This document shows, one piece after another, positions 7,582-17,814 of a stretch of DNA of 32,332 bases. The first letter of the stretch is position 1; every line of letters begins with the position of its first letter. A program made the position numbers and the translations under genes. The stretch comes from Parachlorella kessleri (taxonomy: Eukaryota; Chlorophyta; Trebouxiophyceae; Chlorellales; Chlorellaceae). The stretch spans positions 1 through 32,332 of the forward strand of contig BBXU01002516.1 of the NCBI GenBank assembly GCA_001598975.1, read 5' to 3'. The notes beneath the pieces were generated by a model. The model had not been told where the DNA came from and did not search any database. It saw only the letters and a list, made by a program, of their open reading frames with translations.

Positions 7582-10500
7582 ATGCCGAGCCCAGCGGTGA
7601 GCCCCCTGCGGAGCGACGACGGTTCTGATATTCTTAGTAGCAAGTCGCCAGTCGCCGCGGCACTAGCCAAGGGCGTAAACTTCCGAGACATCTCGCAAAA
7701 TGTGGAGTGCATCAAGCCGGGGGTCGTGTATCGCAGCTCGCAAGTTGTAAGCACGACGGAGCTTGCTGCATTGAAGATTCAGGTGGGGATGGCGTCATGG
7801 GTATGCAGTGCCGGGATGGTGGTGAGGTATAGCACATACTAAATGAGGCAGGCATAGTGTGGTATTTTGCTAGTACGCAACCGGCCCTGGTGCAAAGACT
7901 GGCTGGAGACAGGAAGGCTCGCCTGGTATGATAGAGCTGGTCAGATGCCAGGCAGCTGGATATACATTACGTGCCGGGAGGGCAATACCTTGCCCCTGGG
8001 CGGGCAATGCTTTGGCCTGCCTGCGCTCTTGCTAGAGGCAGTCAGGCCGTGCAATACAGGAGCAGCAAGGCTGTGTGTGCGCTTGTAACACAGTTCTTGC
8101 CCATTTCCCTTGAGACTCCTCAGTGACTTTGGGGGAGGGTTTTGGTGCCTCCCTATGATTGTTCATAGCATCCTCTGGAACCGGGCCAGCACTGCTCTTA
8201 TGTGAGGCTGAATCTACAATTTACTGGCGCCCTCTCATTGGTGGGAAGGGTGGGCAAGGTGTGTGCGGCTACTTTTTCAGTCAAGCATTGGAAGGCAGGC
8301 AGTCTTGTCAGCTTTCCGTTAGTTGTAGGCAGCCCAGCAGGGCCAATTTGAGCTGTGCCGTCTCCACGGCCTGTTCTTTGGTGACATGTCGGACCAGTCT
8401 CCCTTCCGACACTGGTGGGGTCTTGGCTTCAGCACTGCTGGTGCTGAAAGAGCGAAGGGGCCCGTCTGCGGGTGTACCTCCTGCCACTGCAGGCAGCAGC
8501 ATGGGGACCCGCGGCATAGTCCGGGTATTTGCAAATTACACACCACTGTTATCCAAAGTTTGTCATGTAGCTAGCGTCCTCCTGCGGCTGCTCCGTGGCT
8601 GCAGGCCGTGGTGGACCTGCGGCAGGCTTTCGGGGCATCTGATTCCACAGTACCATGCCGCGATGAGGTAATAACCAACACACTTGTCATCCTCCTGCAG
8701 CTGTGCTCCCTTGCTGCTGCTGCAGACGGTGGTGGACCTGCGGCAGGCCCCCGTGCTGTGCAAGGCGCAGCATCGCAACTTCTGGCAGTCCCTGAGGCGC
8801 GCCTGGATGCACGTGGTGACCAAGTGCTGGTGCGCCACGGGAGGGCGGGCGCCCCAGGTGGGTGCTCCCTTTGTGGCGAAGCCAGCGCCAGTGGGTGGAC
8901 TTTATCCTCTAGGATGGAATGCACCTGACAAGAAGGGGTGAGGCAGCAGTTTGGCGGGTGCAGCTGCGGCATGTAGCAGAGCTGAGGGTGTACAAGTGGC
9001 AAGCATGACAGCCAGTTGCTGGTTTTGATGGGGGTGTTAGGGTGGTTGGACGGCCCAGGTGGGTGATCTTCCTGACGAGTCCCGTGGCCGGTGGGGTTGC
9101 TGGCAGGTGTTCTGTACAAGGGAGGTTATGTTCTTATCCAACTCTTCCTCACTGGTGCAGGGCTCAGGCGATAGCAGCGTCTCCAGCAAAAGCAGCGCCA
9201 GCAGTACCAGCCTGGCAAACCCCAACACGCCACGCGGCGAGCACCAGGCACAGAATGCGCTGCTGCCCACACGGGAGCGGTACAGCCGCCACATCAAGCA
9301 TGCTGTGCCCTGCTGGCGCTGCACCGCGGCGTGCAATGAGCACTACGGTGTGGAGGCCACGGTGTACCACGGTGAGCCAGCTGAGGTTGAGTAAGGCTGT
9401 AGGGTTTTTTTCAAAGTGCTGCAAATGAGGCCTTTCCGGGGGCTCAAGCCCTTGTTGGCGGGACCCTGCTGGGCACAAAGCATTGATAAAACTCCCCACC
9501 CCGCCCCTTCTCGTTGCTGCAGTTGACCTGCTGCCCCCGGCAGTGTCGTTTCACATCTTGTTGGAGCTGCCGCACAAGCTGCAGTACAAGGTGCTGGCCT
9601 GCGCAATACGAGGGGGCCAGCCGGAGGAGCTTGTGGCAGGTGGGTCATGGTGTGCTGTGTTTGTGCTGCGAGGAGGCCTGGTGTGTGGGTTGTGAGCACT
9701 TGGGTGTCCAGCTGACCGGGCAAGGGTGTTGCAACGACCCCCTGAAAGTTGTGTGGCATTGCAAGGCACCCAAGTTTTGCCCCCCGCGGGTGCAATGCAC
9801 CAGCCACGTTACCCCAGTCTGTGCCAGGTACTGCTGGCGGGGGATGAAGCAGGGCTGGCTTAGCCCCCAATCCACATTGCTGCAGGCGCAGTAGCGGATC
9901 CACGCATCATGGGATACCTCAAGCTGTACCAGATCCTGCTGGACAGGTCCAAGGCAGAGCTGGCGCAGGCGCTGCGGCTGTTTACCGACCCCGCCAACCT
10001 GCCGGTGTTGGTGCACTGCATCCACGGCAAGGACCGGACGGGGCTGGTGGTGATGCTGCTGCTGATGATCTGCAGGGTTGACAAAACGGTGAGTCGTGGG
10101 GTGAGTCGTGGTGCATTGCATTTATGGAAAGGACCGGACGGGGCTCGTCGTGATGCTGCTGATGATTTGCAGGGTGGACAAGACGGTGAGTCGTGGGATG
10201 AGTCCGGGAATGAGTTAGACTGCTAGGCGCAGGGGCTGGTGCTGCTGCTGCTGATGATGATTTGCAGGGTGGACAAGGCAGTGGGTCATGGGGCGAGTTA
10301 GGTGTTATTGAGAATTCACATATGGATGATTTTGAGTGCCTTGCGCTCTGCATTTGGGATTGGGCTGGCCGTAGCTGCTGGTGGTGGTTCAATGGTGTGC
10401 ATAGAGGGGGAAGGTGGGGCCTGCAACGAGCCAGCATGAGATGTTGTGAGAGCTGATGAGCGAGTTCTGGCCTACGCATGATGCAGCGGCTGAAGTGTCT

Positions 10501-11700
10501 GCTCTGCTGTGAGAGGAAACCAAGCATGAGTTTTGGGTTGGTCAACAACAGTCCCTTGGACTTTCTTGGGCCCGTGTAGGCAATTATCAAGGATTACGCG
10601 CTGTCAGAAGAGTTACTCAAAGAGGGGAGAGAAAAGAAGCATCTGGAGGCGCTGCAAGGTAGGCCGTTGTTGTTGTTTGTGTGCGCGCGTGTGTCTGCGC
10701 GGAGGGGGGTGGGGGCCAGGGGCGCGGTGCCGTGTGCTGTGCCTTTGGGGGTATGGGGTTTTGGGAGTGAAGTTATTGGGCATGAGGTGTGACTGACGAG
10801 TTCGCCTTGCAAGGCGGGCCTTCTTCCTTTCCCGCTGTGCTGTGCTTTCAAGTGGCCGGCCGCACGCGCGGCCCTATTGGGCTAGGCACTCCTGTACGCA
10901 AGACCTAGTTGTTGTATGTGGTGAGCTGTCAAAGGCAGCCGCCATGATGTACGGGTGGCCCAAACATAGTTTTCCGTGTTGTTGTACTCTGTGATTCTGT
11001 AAGAAGACAGTCTTGTCTGCCGGTGGAGGTAATGGGGACAACATACAACTCGAACCCTGTGTAAGCGGTGTGTATGCCCCCAGGGTGCGGTTGGAATGGC
11101 TCAAGTTGGCGCCCTCGTGCCCCTGCTTGCAGCCTACCTGACCACAGATGAGGTGATTGCGTCCCGGGGCTATGTAATCCAGTACACCATTGCCTACTTG
11201 GAGCGCAAGTATGTGTCGGGAGAGAGGTAAGCCGGAGGGGTCTTCAGTCTTTGAAGGGGAGGGCTGGTGGCTCGCTTGCTACAACGTCTGGCGCGTTGAA
11301 TTGTCATGTATGTGTGTTGGCTTAGCTAAAGCCCGGGCCCCGGTATAGAAGGAGGGAGGGCTGGTACGGAAAGCTGCAGACCGTCATACCTGCCTTGCAT
11401 ATGCGTACCGACCTGTAAATCTGTTGTTGTCTTTACGTAGAATGGACCCTTCTCACACAGGAATGGCATACGATGCTAGGAGTGGATGGCATTATGGCTC
11501 TCTGTATGCTGCTGCTGTTTGCTCAGCTGCTTTCAACTGCAGATAAGCTGCTGAGCCAACACAGCAGCAGGTATGTCGCTGTACAAATGTCGCCTGGGCA
11601 TGCCCTCTGCAGGTATGCGCTCAACATTGGCCTGTCCCACCGAGAGATAGCTGCCATCAGGCGAAATCTTCTGCGGGACTGCAAGGGCTGCAAGGACTGA
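7582..11700 (+). CDS. Tyrosine/dual-specificity phosphatase family protein (Y_phosphatase3-like)
   Basis: Eight exons give 374 residues: 7582-7782, 8726-8857, 9161-9371, 9523-9639, 9886-10088, 10580-10658, 11133-11226 and 11613-11700 (stop TGA). The phases close exactly. Family features are NFRD and GVVYRSSQV in exon 1, ALKIQTVVDLR across the first junction, and the P-loop HCIHGKDRTG with catalytic Cys265 and Arg271 (HCx5R). The C-terminal helices (LNIGLSHREIAAIRRNLL) resemble those that close bacterial-type Tyr phosphatases. The middle exon (GSGDSSVSSKSSASSTS) is a Ser-rich insertion. The substrate is unknown; phosphoprotein and inositol phosphate are both possible. Two exon edges are duplicated in the introns: a second VVDLRQA edge at 8579-8667 and copies of the P-loop exon end at 10105-10290. 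It is divergent from TIP41. A TGTAA at 11842-11846 may be the polyadenylation signal. Confidence 0.87.
8579..8667 (+). repeat. Duplicated acceptor edge or possible alternative exon of the phosphatase gene
   Basis: Bases 8579-8627 match 8691-8748 (end of intron 1 plus start of exon 2): a shared cctcctgc tract, gctgcag acceptor and a coding start for VVDLRQA, about 28 of 30 identical around the acceptor. Unlike a plain echo, 8605-8667 is an open 63-bp phase-0 block ending in GAG before a GTAATA donor. It could be spliced in frame before, or instead of, exon 2. The 3' part is unrelated to exon 2. Confidence 0.65.
10105..10290 (+). repeat. Tandem copies of the phosphatase P-loop exon end
   Basis: After the true exon end (10011-10088) with its donor, copy 2 spans about 10111-10198. 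In its own frame it encodes HCIYGKDRTGLVVMLLMICR followed by VDKT and a GTGAGTCGTGGG donor, with His changed to Tyr in the loop and one Leu codon lost. Copy 3 (about 10231-10290) keeps only the last part (MICRVDKA) and a weakened donor. Spacing is about 95-100 bp. Reading straight through from copy 1 is out of frame with copy 2. Confidence 0.85.
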
Positions 11701-13745
11701 GGACCGTTTTCTTCTTGACGTTTTGACTGCTGGGTCGGACACTAGCTCCTTCGCAGCCCTTTTTCCGAGCGGCGGGAGTTGGGGCCGTAGTGTTTGTTAT
11801 GTGGGTGCTTCCACGCAGGAGGCAAAAGCGAGGCTTGCTGCTGTAAATGTACACTGTGACAGGGGACCTAAAATCTTGTATTGGGGGTCTCATGTATGCG
11901 ACCTACTTGGGGCTATAAAGCTATCCTGGCACCCCCTATGGGTGTACCTCTTTGGTTTCGAGCTTAGTTTTAACCTGGTGTATAGGTCTATCTGATAGTA
12001 GGGGTAGTGGTATGGGTTTACTGGCCTCCCAGCCAGTCTTTTACATAGCACTGAAGCCACCTGCAAAGACTGTACTGCTGTATGCCTTCTGCACAAGGAC
12101 CCAAAGGACTTGATGTCAACCTCGGTCTAGAAGCCCATGTGTGTGGATTTACTTTCGTGTAAGATATGTGCCTCGAAACGGCCTGTTCTCAGGATTCCTC
12201 AGGCCCAGCTGTGGCATGCGGTGGTCCAGCTGTGACGACGCACAGCTATCACGCCTTTTCCCAGCATCTGCAGTCAGTGATCCGTAACTGTGATTACTGG
12301 TGGCGGGCAATTCGCACAAAGGAGAGGCTGGTGTGAAATGTACTTGCAGGGCTAGCTGCAGCTGTGCTACAAATATCTTGTGTTTCACCCCGAGCTTGCC
12401 AGCCTTTTCTGGCAACTGCGGCTGTACAGATAGGCACCCAAGATACATGGCCGTCCTTGGCAGCCTGCAGTGCTGGCGGAGGAATATCTGTAAAATTATC
12501 TCACTCTCATGCTTGTGGCCATCTGCAGCACTGGCAACATGCACGCTGCTGTGGCAGGCGCTGGCATCTGTGACTCCAGTGGCAGCTGCACGGCGCGTTT
12601 TCTGTTTGATAGAACTTCCCACGCCACACCTGGCAATCAAAAGTTCCATAGTGACAGACGATCATCTTACAACATCGCATTCGCCTTTTACGGAACAGGC
12701 AAGAGCAGGGTTCAACCGCATCTAATCTGGTCATTACAAATCATCAGTACACCGCCTCACTCGCATTGCCTGCCACCTTAAACAATGACAAGCCAGCTCA
12801 AGTCCTCATACCAGTCAGCCCTATGATCCGATCATATCCTGACGCCTTTGCAACATCAATCACCCAGGGACTGCTCGCCCAACAACTGTCGCTACATCAA
12901 TTATTAGTAGATATCAAATGCCTTGACAAACATTAAAACAGTCATCACAATCACACAATCTGCCGCCCCAAACATAAGCCACTCTAGGGCCCACATGAAC
13001 ATAACAGCAATTACAGTGGAGCGAAGGCTTGGGCAAGAATTGCTCATTTAGGTGTCTTGCCAAAAGCTCTAGGGTACATATGCAAATGCGCTGGCCACAT
13101 CGCCAGCACAAGAATGGGGCTACCAATGATGCTATGTAGTGTACATCCGTCCTACGCCCAAGCGCACCGCCCAAGGATATGGAAGGAAGTGCGAACCGGG
13201 CCAAACAAGCTCAAGAGGAGCACCTCGGAAAGGAGGCCTCGCAATACACAAAGGAGTAGGAGATATCCAAAGCAGCCTCCTGGCGCTGCCTCAGCGCCAA
13301 GCGTACCCAAGGCATGAAAGATAGGTTTGGCACCATTCATTTAGCAGTGTTACTCCTTGTTGTTTGGGGGACACCCTGTTGCCACGCTTATTGGAAGGGG
13401 AATGCCAAGTGCTCGCTATACCAGCACATCATCACACACAGCCCACAGCCCATATGTCAACACTTCCGCAGTCAATCGGCTAAACTTTGGTACACCTGAT
13501 TACAGTTTGGCGGCCCTATACAAGAGCAGCCCAGTCTCTGCTATCCAATCTCATAAACCACAACCCTTCTCTCTACCCGTCCCCTCCCTCTAGCGCACAG
13601 GAGACTGGCAGCTTATAATGTTTACTGTGTCGATAGACTCATCCCTTGCTCTCACCCGGCCACAGCTCCACCAGGGCCGCTGGGGCCCCGCTGTGAGCTC
13701 CCAGGTGTTGTATGTCACTACGCTCATGCTGCTAGGTCCCCGTCC
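11701..13745. other. Long tail-to-tail spacer
   Basis: About 2 kb between the 3' ends of the phosphatase and UVR-ApaG genes, without a recognisable gene. It must contain both 3' UTRs. The longest open frame (12149-12649, minus, 166 codons) has no family resemblance, no spliced partner and a Cys/Ser/His-rich composition typical of a chance frame. No strong repeat was noticed. Confidence 0.55.
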
Positions 13746-15511
13746 TCACTCCTTCGACTGCACCTCTGCATCCGCCTGGAGGCCAAACCTGCCCAGCACC
13801 GCCTTTAGCGGGAACATGGACGCTGGCAGCACCCTGCCCGTGCTGGCCTCCTGGAGCGTCCACAGCTCATAATAGCCCTCCATGCTGCCAATGGGCGTGC
13901 GCAGGGGGCAGGCACAGCGATATTCGAAAGACTGGCCGGGGCGCAGGACAGGCTGCTCACCCACCACCTTCAGGCCCCTGCAGCACGGTAGGTCGAGAAT
14001 ATGGAAATATGTTCGGCATCAAGGGCGGGTTGCAGCAGGATTCATTGAACTTGCCAGGCACAGGACCCTGCACCTACGCCTTCGCAGCAGAATGGCGCAT
14101 ACTGTGCCAGGCCTTTCCAAACACGAGTCAAACAGCGACAGTGACTAGGCAGATGGAGAGGATCCTCTCAGTACACAGACAGCATTGCGATAGGCATATC
14201 TGTGGCACGGTGCCCCACACAAGAGAGAGCTCCCACGACTGCAAGTGCAACCTTGCAGCCCCGGCTCCGTCCCGTCTCCACACAAACCACACACATCATG
14301 TTTGGCAAAGCCAACCATGGGTGACCCCCTGGTTTTGATGCGCGTACCTGACCTCCTTGGCGTTCATGCCTGCATCCACGATGCGCCAGTAGCCATTGCG
14401 GAGTTGAACTGTGGAGGGACCCTCGTTCGTGATGCGGATCACGTAACCGAATACATACTTGCGGGTCCCTGGTGAGGAGCTGACGGCATCATAGTAGCTG
14501 CAGGGGAAGGACGAGACAGTGAATCAGACTCCAACGCTTTCAACTTTCACTGGGTAGGTCGACAAGACCAAGGCCACAGAACTAGCAGTACCCGCAGAGA
14601 TTCTCTTGTCCCAGCAACTTTCAGACCCTCACAATACCGGTCCAGGCCTATGCACAGACTTCACCCACCATTTAACAGTCTGCGCAAGCCACAAGTGGAT
14701 GGCAGTTTCGCCTACTAACAGAAAGGTCTGAACCAAAACTCTCAGTCTGTCTTGGGCTGGACAGCCTTCAGTAACGCCTACAGTCTCCTTACCTCTGGGC
14801 CCGGATGCGCACGCCGTTGGTGAATGTCTCGCTAGAAAGCGATGGCGCAGGCTCAAACTGGGGCGGCGCAAGTAGGTCCAGCAAGTGATCTCGCAGCTGT
14901 GCAGCTTCCTGCACGGATGGAGAGGAGTAGCGGGTGGGGCGACTTTACACCTAGAGATCCCTGGCCGATGCCTGCAAGATGCTGCTCAAGCCGTCATAAA
15001 GGAGCGTTTACATTCTTGGGAACCTTCCTCGACCGACAAAATCAGCCCTGCCCGTCTATATTTGTTGTTGCAAGGGCCCTTACGCCAGCACGACCAAGCT
15101 ACATGCCTCTGCCCCAGCAGTCACTTGGGCTTTGTGCATGGCTTGCTGAAACCGTCCCCAGCGCTTTTCAGCCTTCCTCAGCAAACCCACCTGGTAATCT
15201 TCAGCAGCTGCTGCCTCCTGCAGCTGCTGCTTGACGGCCGCTACTTGAAACGCCTTCTTGCGTGATTGGTCTAGCGCCTGGATAGCATCGCGCAGCCTCG
15301 CAGCCGCCGCAAAGTCTTCCGTCTTGATTGCAAAGGCTAGGCTCGCTTGCAGCTCTCGCAGCCCCACTATGGGTTTGGTCTTGGGCACCTCCTGCCTGAC
15401 ACCAGCACCGGCGCTCGTAGCTGCAACGTTCACTCTATTCACTTGCCTCCGGATGCTAGGGCTGCGGAATAGCTGGGTTTGACTAGGATGGAAGCGCAAC
15501 GGCGAGGCCAT
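13746..15511 (-). CDS. UVR-motif and ApaG-domain protein, probably plastid-targeted
   Basis: Four minus-strand exons give 272 residues: 15191-15511, 14793-14908, 14348-14497 and 13746-13977 (stop at 13746). All phases close. The first 50 residues are rich in Ser, Arg and Pro with few acids, like a chloroplast transit peptide. Two UVR-type helical motifs follow: TEDFAAAARLRDAI in exon 1, and AAAEDYQ-EAAQLRDHL split by intron 1. From about residue 136 comes an ApaG/DUF525 beta-sandwich: KYVFGYVIRITNEGPSTVQL, NGYWRIVDA, KEVRGLKVVGEQPVLRPGQS and the hallmark CPLRTPIGSMEGYYEL. ApaG domains are binding modules of uncertain ligand in bacteria, and in plants and animals they occur in F-box and POLDIP2 proteins. 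UVR motifs mediate protein contacts in UvrB/UvrC and in plastid Clp or EXECUTER proteins. The role here is unknown. It is divergent from the SnoaL gene. Confidence 0.93.
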
Positions 15512-16155
15512 CTTTTGGGTTGTTAGGTCACAGGGTGTGCTTGTGTACATATTATTTATTGATAACAGGACAGCAATCCAGAAAGGGTGAGGACGCACGT
15601 GTCTCTTCACTGGGTAGCTGCCGCCACGCGTGCCATGCTGGCCTATTTTTAAAGCCAGCTTCAAGGGTCCCCTTGATGGCTTGATGATATCCCACAATGT
15701 AGCCTGGACTGCCACATGTTCTGCCTCATATAATACCACTTATATAAGTAACACTGATGACATGCATGCCTGTGCAACTGGCCAGACATTTCAATCATGC
15801 CTGCAGTGTTTCTTGTTGTGGTGTCCCAGTGAGTGCCGCAACGAATAGCTATGCAGTCATGTCACTTACTGTTAGGGGCGCCCTGTTGCTGCCTGCGCCC
15901 AGGTCCACTTGGCTCCAGCGGCAGATCCTTCGTCTTGATGAAGGTGCACAGTCACCAGCTGCAGCGCTCCCTTCGTTCGATTCTTGCCACGGTTTTACCA
16001 GATGCTTTTGATTCTAAATTGGTGAGGAGTGCACAGGCTTTCATCAGTAGGAAACTCGGTCAAGTAAGAGCTGGTCACACACAAGCCTCAGGCATACACC
16101 TTGAGGGATAGGGGATTGATAACACCCCCAGCTGAAACCCTAGTCTCAAATACAA
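15512..16155. promoter_or_regulatory. Divergent promoter region, UVR-ApaG / SnoaL-like gene
   Basis: A 644-bp interval between two start codons facing away from each other. It is A/T-richer than the flanks, with TATATAAG-like sequence near 15740-15747 (ttatataagt) that might serve the plus-strand gene through a long 5' UTR. The minus-strand frame runs open upstream of 15511 to 15739, but that part lacks plausible protein composition. Confidence 0.45.
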
Positions 16156-17300
16156 ATGGACTACACAGAGCAAGAGCAGCGTAACCTGGGGGTCGTGAAG
16201 GAGTATATGGAGATCAGTTATGACCCCAAGCGAGCCTCAGCTGATGCTGTGAAGCACTTGGTAGCTCAACAGTCTCAGTTCATAGCCCCTTCAACATTCC
16301 CCGAGGTAAGCATGGAGCCTCCACACACTGGTCTGAATAACCTCATAACTTCCGCATGGTTTTGCCATCTGCCAAGGCCAGTGTTGCAGTGCTTACCCAT
16401 GCTTCCTCTTTGTAGAGGTGCTCAGCTCCCAGCGTGGCGTGCAGGTCCACGACTGCCTGCAGTATGCGGAGGATCATGGGAAGCTGATGAAAGCAGGCAA
16501 GTCTGATTGCCGCAAGCACTGCTGCTTGTGCAACGCTGCCCAACAGGGATGGCTGTTGCAGGGCTTGTGCAGAACCGCAACAAACTTTGCGCTCCAAGTT
16601 GTGCCCTACCCTTTACTAGCACCCTAAGGAATCGTTACTGCATCAGGTGAATCGGCCTGTGATGCATGACTTGCAGTCAACAACCTGCACATCACGGGCT
16701 ACGATGTCGAGTTTGCCAAGGGGGACCAGGTGTGCCTGCGGTACACAGCTGAGGGCAGCCACAGCGGGGAGCCACACGGGGGTAAGCGCAAGGGTCAAGC
16801 ACAAGCTGACATTGCTCAGTACGAGTCACAGGGAGACAGTCTCTGGCCAAGCGACCGTGGCTACCTGCGATCTCCAGTGTGTAATGTGGGGGTTTCGCAA
16901 CTTCTGCGGCGGCTGCCGTGCCTCTAAGAACCCCTAGGAAGTTGTGTACAGTTTCCAGTAATATCAGCATGGGTGGCAGGTAGTGCGAACAGGGAGTGAG
17001 TTGAGCTGGACTGGCAGGGCTGGATGCAGAATGTGCCTGAGTTCTCAGTAATACGCCGGGTTTGTACTGTAGGGCCAATTCATAGCAGTAGCAGAAAGAA
17101 GGCGACCAAGGTGTGTGCATTGCTTGTGGCGTGCAGATATTCAGCCGACCCACAAGAAGGCCCACTGGAGCGCTGCAGCACTGTTCCAGCTGACGCCTGA
17201 TGGCAAGATCACTAAGTTTGTCAAGGAGTGGAACAAGCTGGAGATGTGGCAAGGCCTGGGATGGGTCAGTGGGGAGGCTGCCAACCTCAAGCTGACATAA
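16156..17300 (+). CDS. SnoaL-like / NTF2-fold protein
   Basis: Four exons give 165 residues: 16156-16305, 16418-16496, 16677-16781 and 17137-17300 (stop TAA 17298-17300). The phases close. The protein has a short helical start (EQRNLGVVKEYMEI), a middle part with FIAPSTFPEV, and HITGYDVEFAKGDQVCLRYTAEGSHSGE. It ends HKKAHWSAAALFQLTPDGKITKFVKEWNKLEMWQGLGW. That ending, a strand with phi-x-DGKI followed by E-W-x-x-x-(D/N)-x-x-x-x-x-x-x-LG, is typical of SnoaL-like polyketide-cyclase/NTF2-fold proteins, which bind small molecules or act as ester cyclases. No catalytic residue can be assigned with confidence. Exon 2 begins after a tgtagag acceptor, and intron 2 has a GC donor (GCAG|GCAAGT). A decayed tandem copy of the coding end follows the stop. 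Confidence 0.78.
16958..17066 (+). repeat. Dispersed repeat, copy D (SnoaL gene intron 3)
   Basis: The core is GCATGGGTGGCAGGTAGTG. The copy continues for about 60 further bases (ggctggatgca ... gtaatacgccggg) with partial matches to copy E, so the full element is probably at least 110 bp. It lies in the last intron of the SnoaL-like gene, in sense orientation. Confidence 0.8.
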
Positions 17301-17814
17301 CTAGGAACAAGCTGCTGGAGACGTGGTAAGGCGTGTGCTGTGTCAGACGAGGCTGCCAACCTCAAGTTGGCAAAGCTGAGTGTGCCACGTGGGCTTTTGG
17401 CTGGTTGATGCCGTCGTGCTGTCGTCTGGATCAGATTCCGCACATGGCATGGCATGCGAGCTCGACACAAGAGGCAGGACATGCGAGCTGCCAGTGCTTG
17501 CTAGGTGTCCATAAGGTTTGTCCTCGCGCCCGCTTGGTGTCCCCTTTCGCTGTTTGTTCTGTTGCTGTTGGCAGGCTATGAAGGCGGGACATAAGCATGT
17601 ACATTGGCATCACAGAACCCTGAGTAGGTCACAGCAAGCATTCCGTCAGTAACCAAGTTTCGCCACAATGTCAATCGCACGCCTACGCAGTTCACAACAA
17701 GCTGCAAGGATCACACTCCATCAACTTATTGCCAATGTGCTCCAAAACTGCTCGGCCCGCAGGCAGACATCAGAGCGCTTCCTCAACCTGGTCCTATTAC
17801 TGCTCAGAGCCACT
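17301..17814. other. Short tail-to-tail spacer
   Basis: A 514-bp spacer between the SnoaL-like and UFSP2 3' ends. Apart from the tandem echo at 17304-17380 I see no gene or element. Both 3' UTRs must end within it. Confidence 0.5.
17304..17380 (+). repeat. Tandem echo of the SnoaL-gene coding end
   Basis: The stretch repeats 17230-17300, the final coding bases, directly after the stop. Matches include ggaacaagctg, ggaga-gtgg-aaggc and an identical block of 18 bases (gaggctgccaacctcaag). Small insertions and substitutions destroy the frame. It is non-coding and lies in the 3' UTR. Confidence 0.8.

Noticed and set aside
10089..10226. Read-through of the phosphatase P-loop exon into the repeats
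   Set aside because: The continued frame is shifted relative to the second copy and yields Gly/Asp/Trp-rich nonsense. The donor at 10089 and the exon at 10580 restore a family-like protein.
12149..12649. 166-codon minus-strand open frame in the long spacer
   Set aside because: No recognisable motif, biased Cys/Ser/His composition and no plausible spliced partner; open frames of this size are expected by chance in GC-rich DNA.
15512..15739. Upstream extension of the UVR-ApaG open frame
   Set aside because: The added residues have poor composition, and the ATG at 15511 begins a convincing transit-peptide-like N-terminus.
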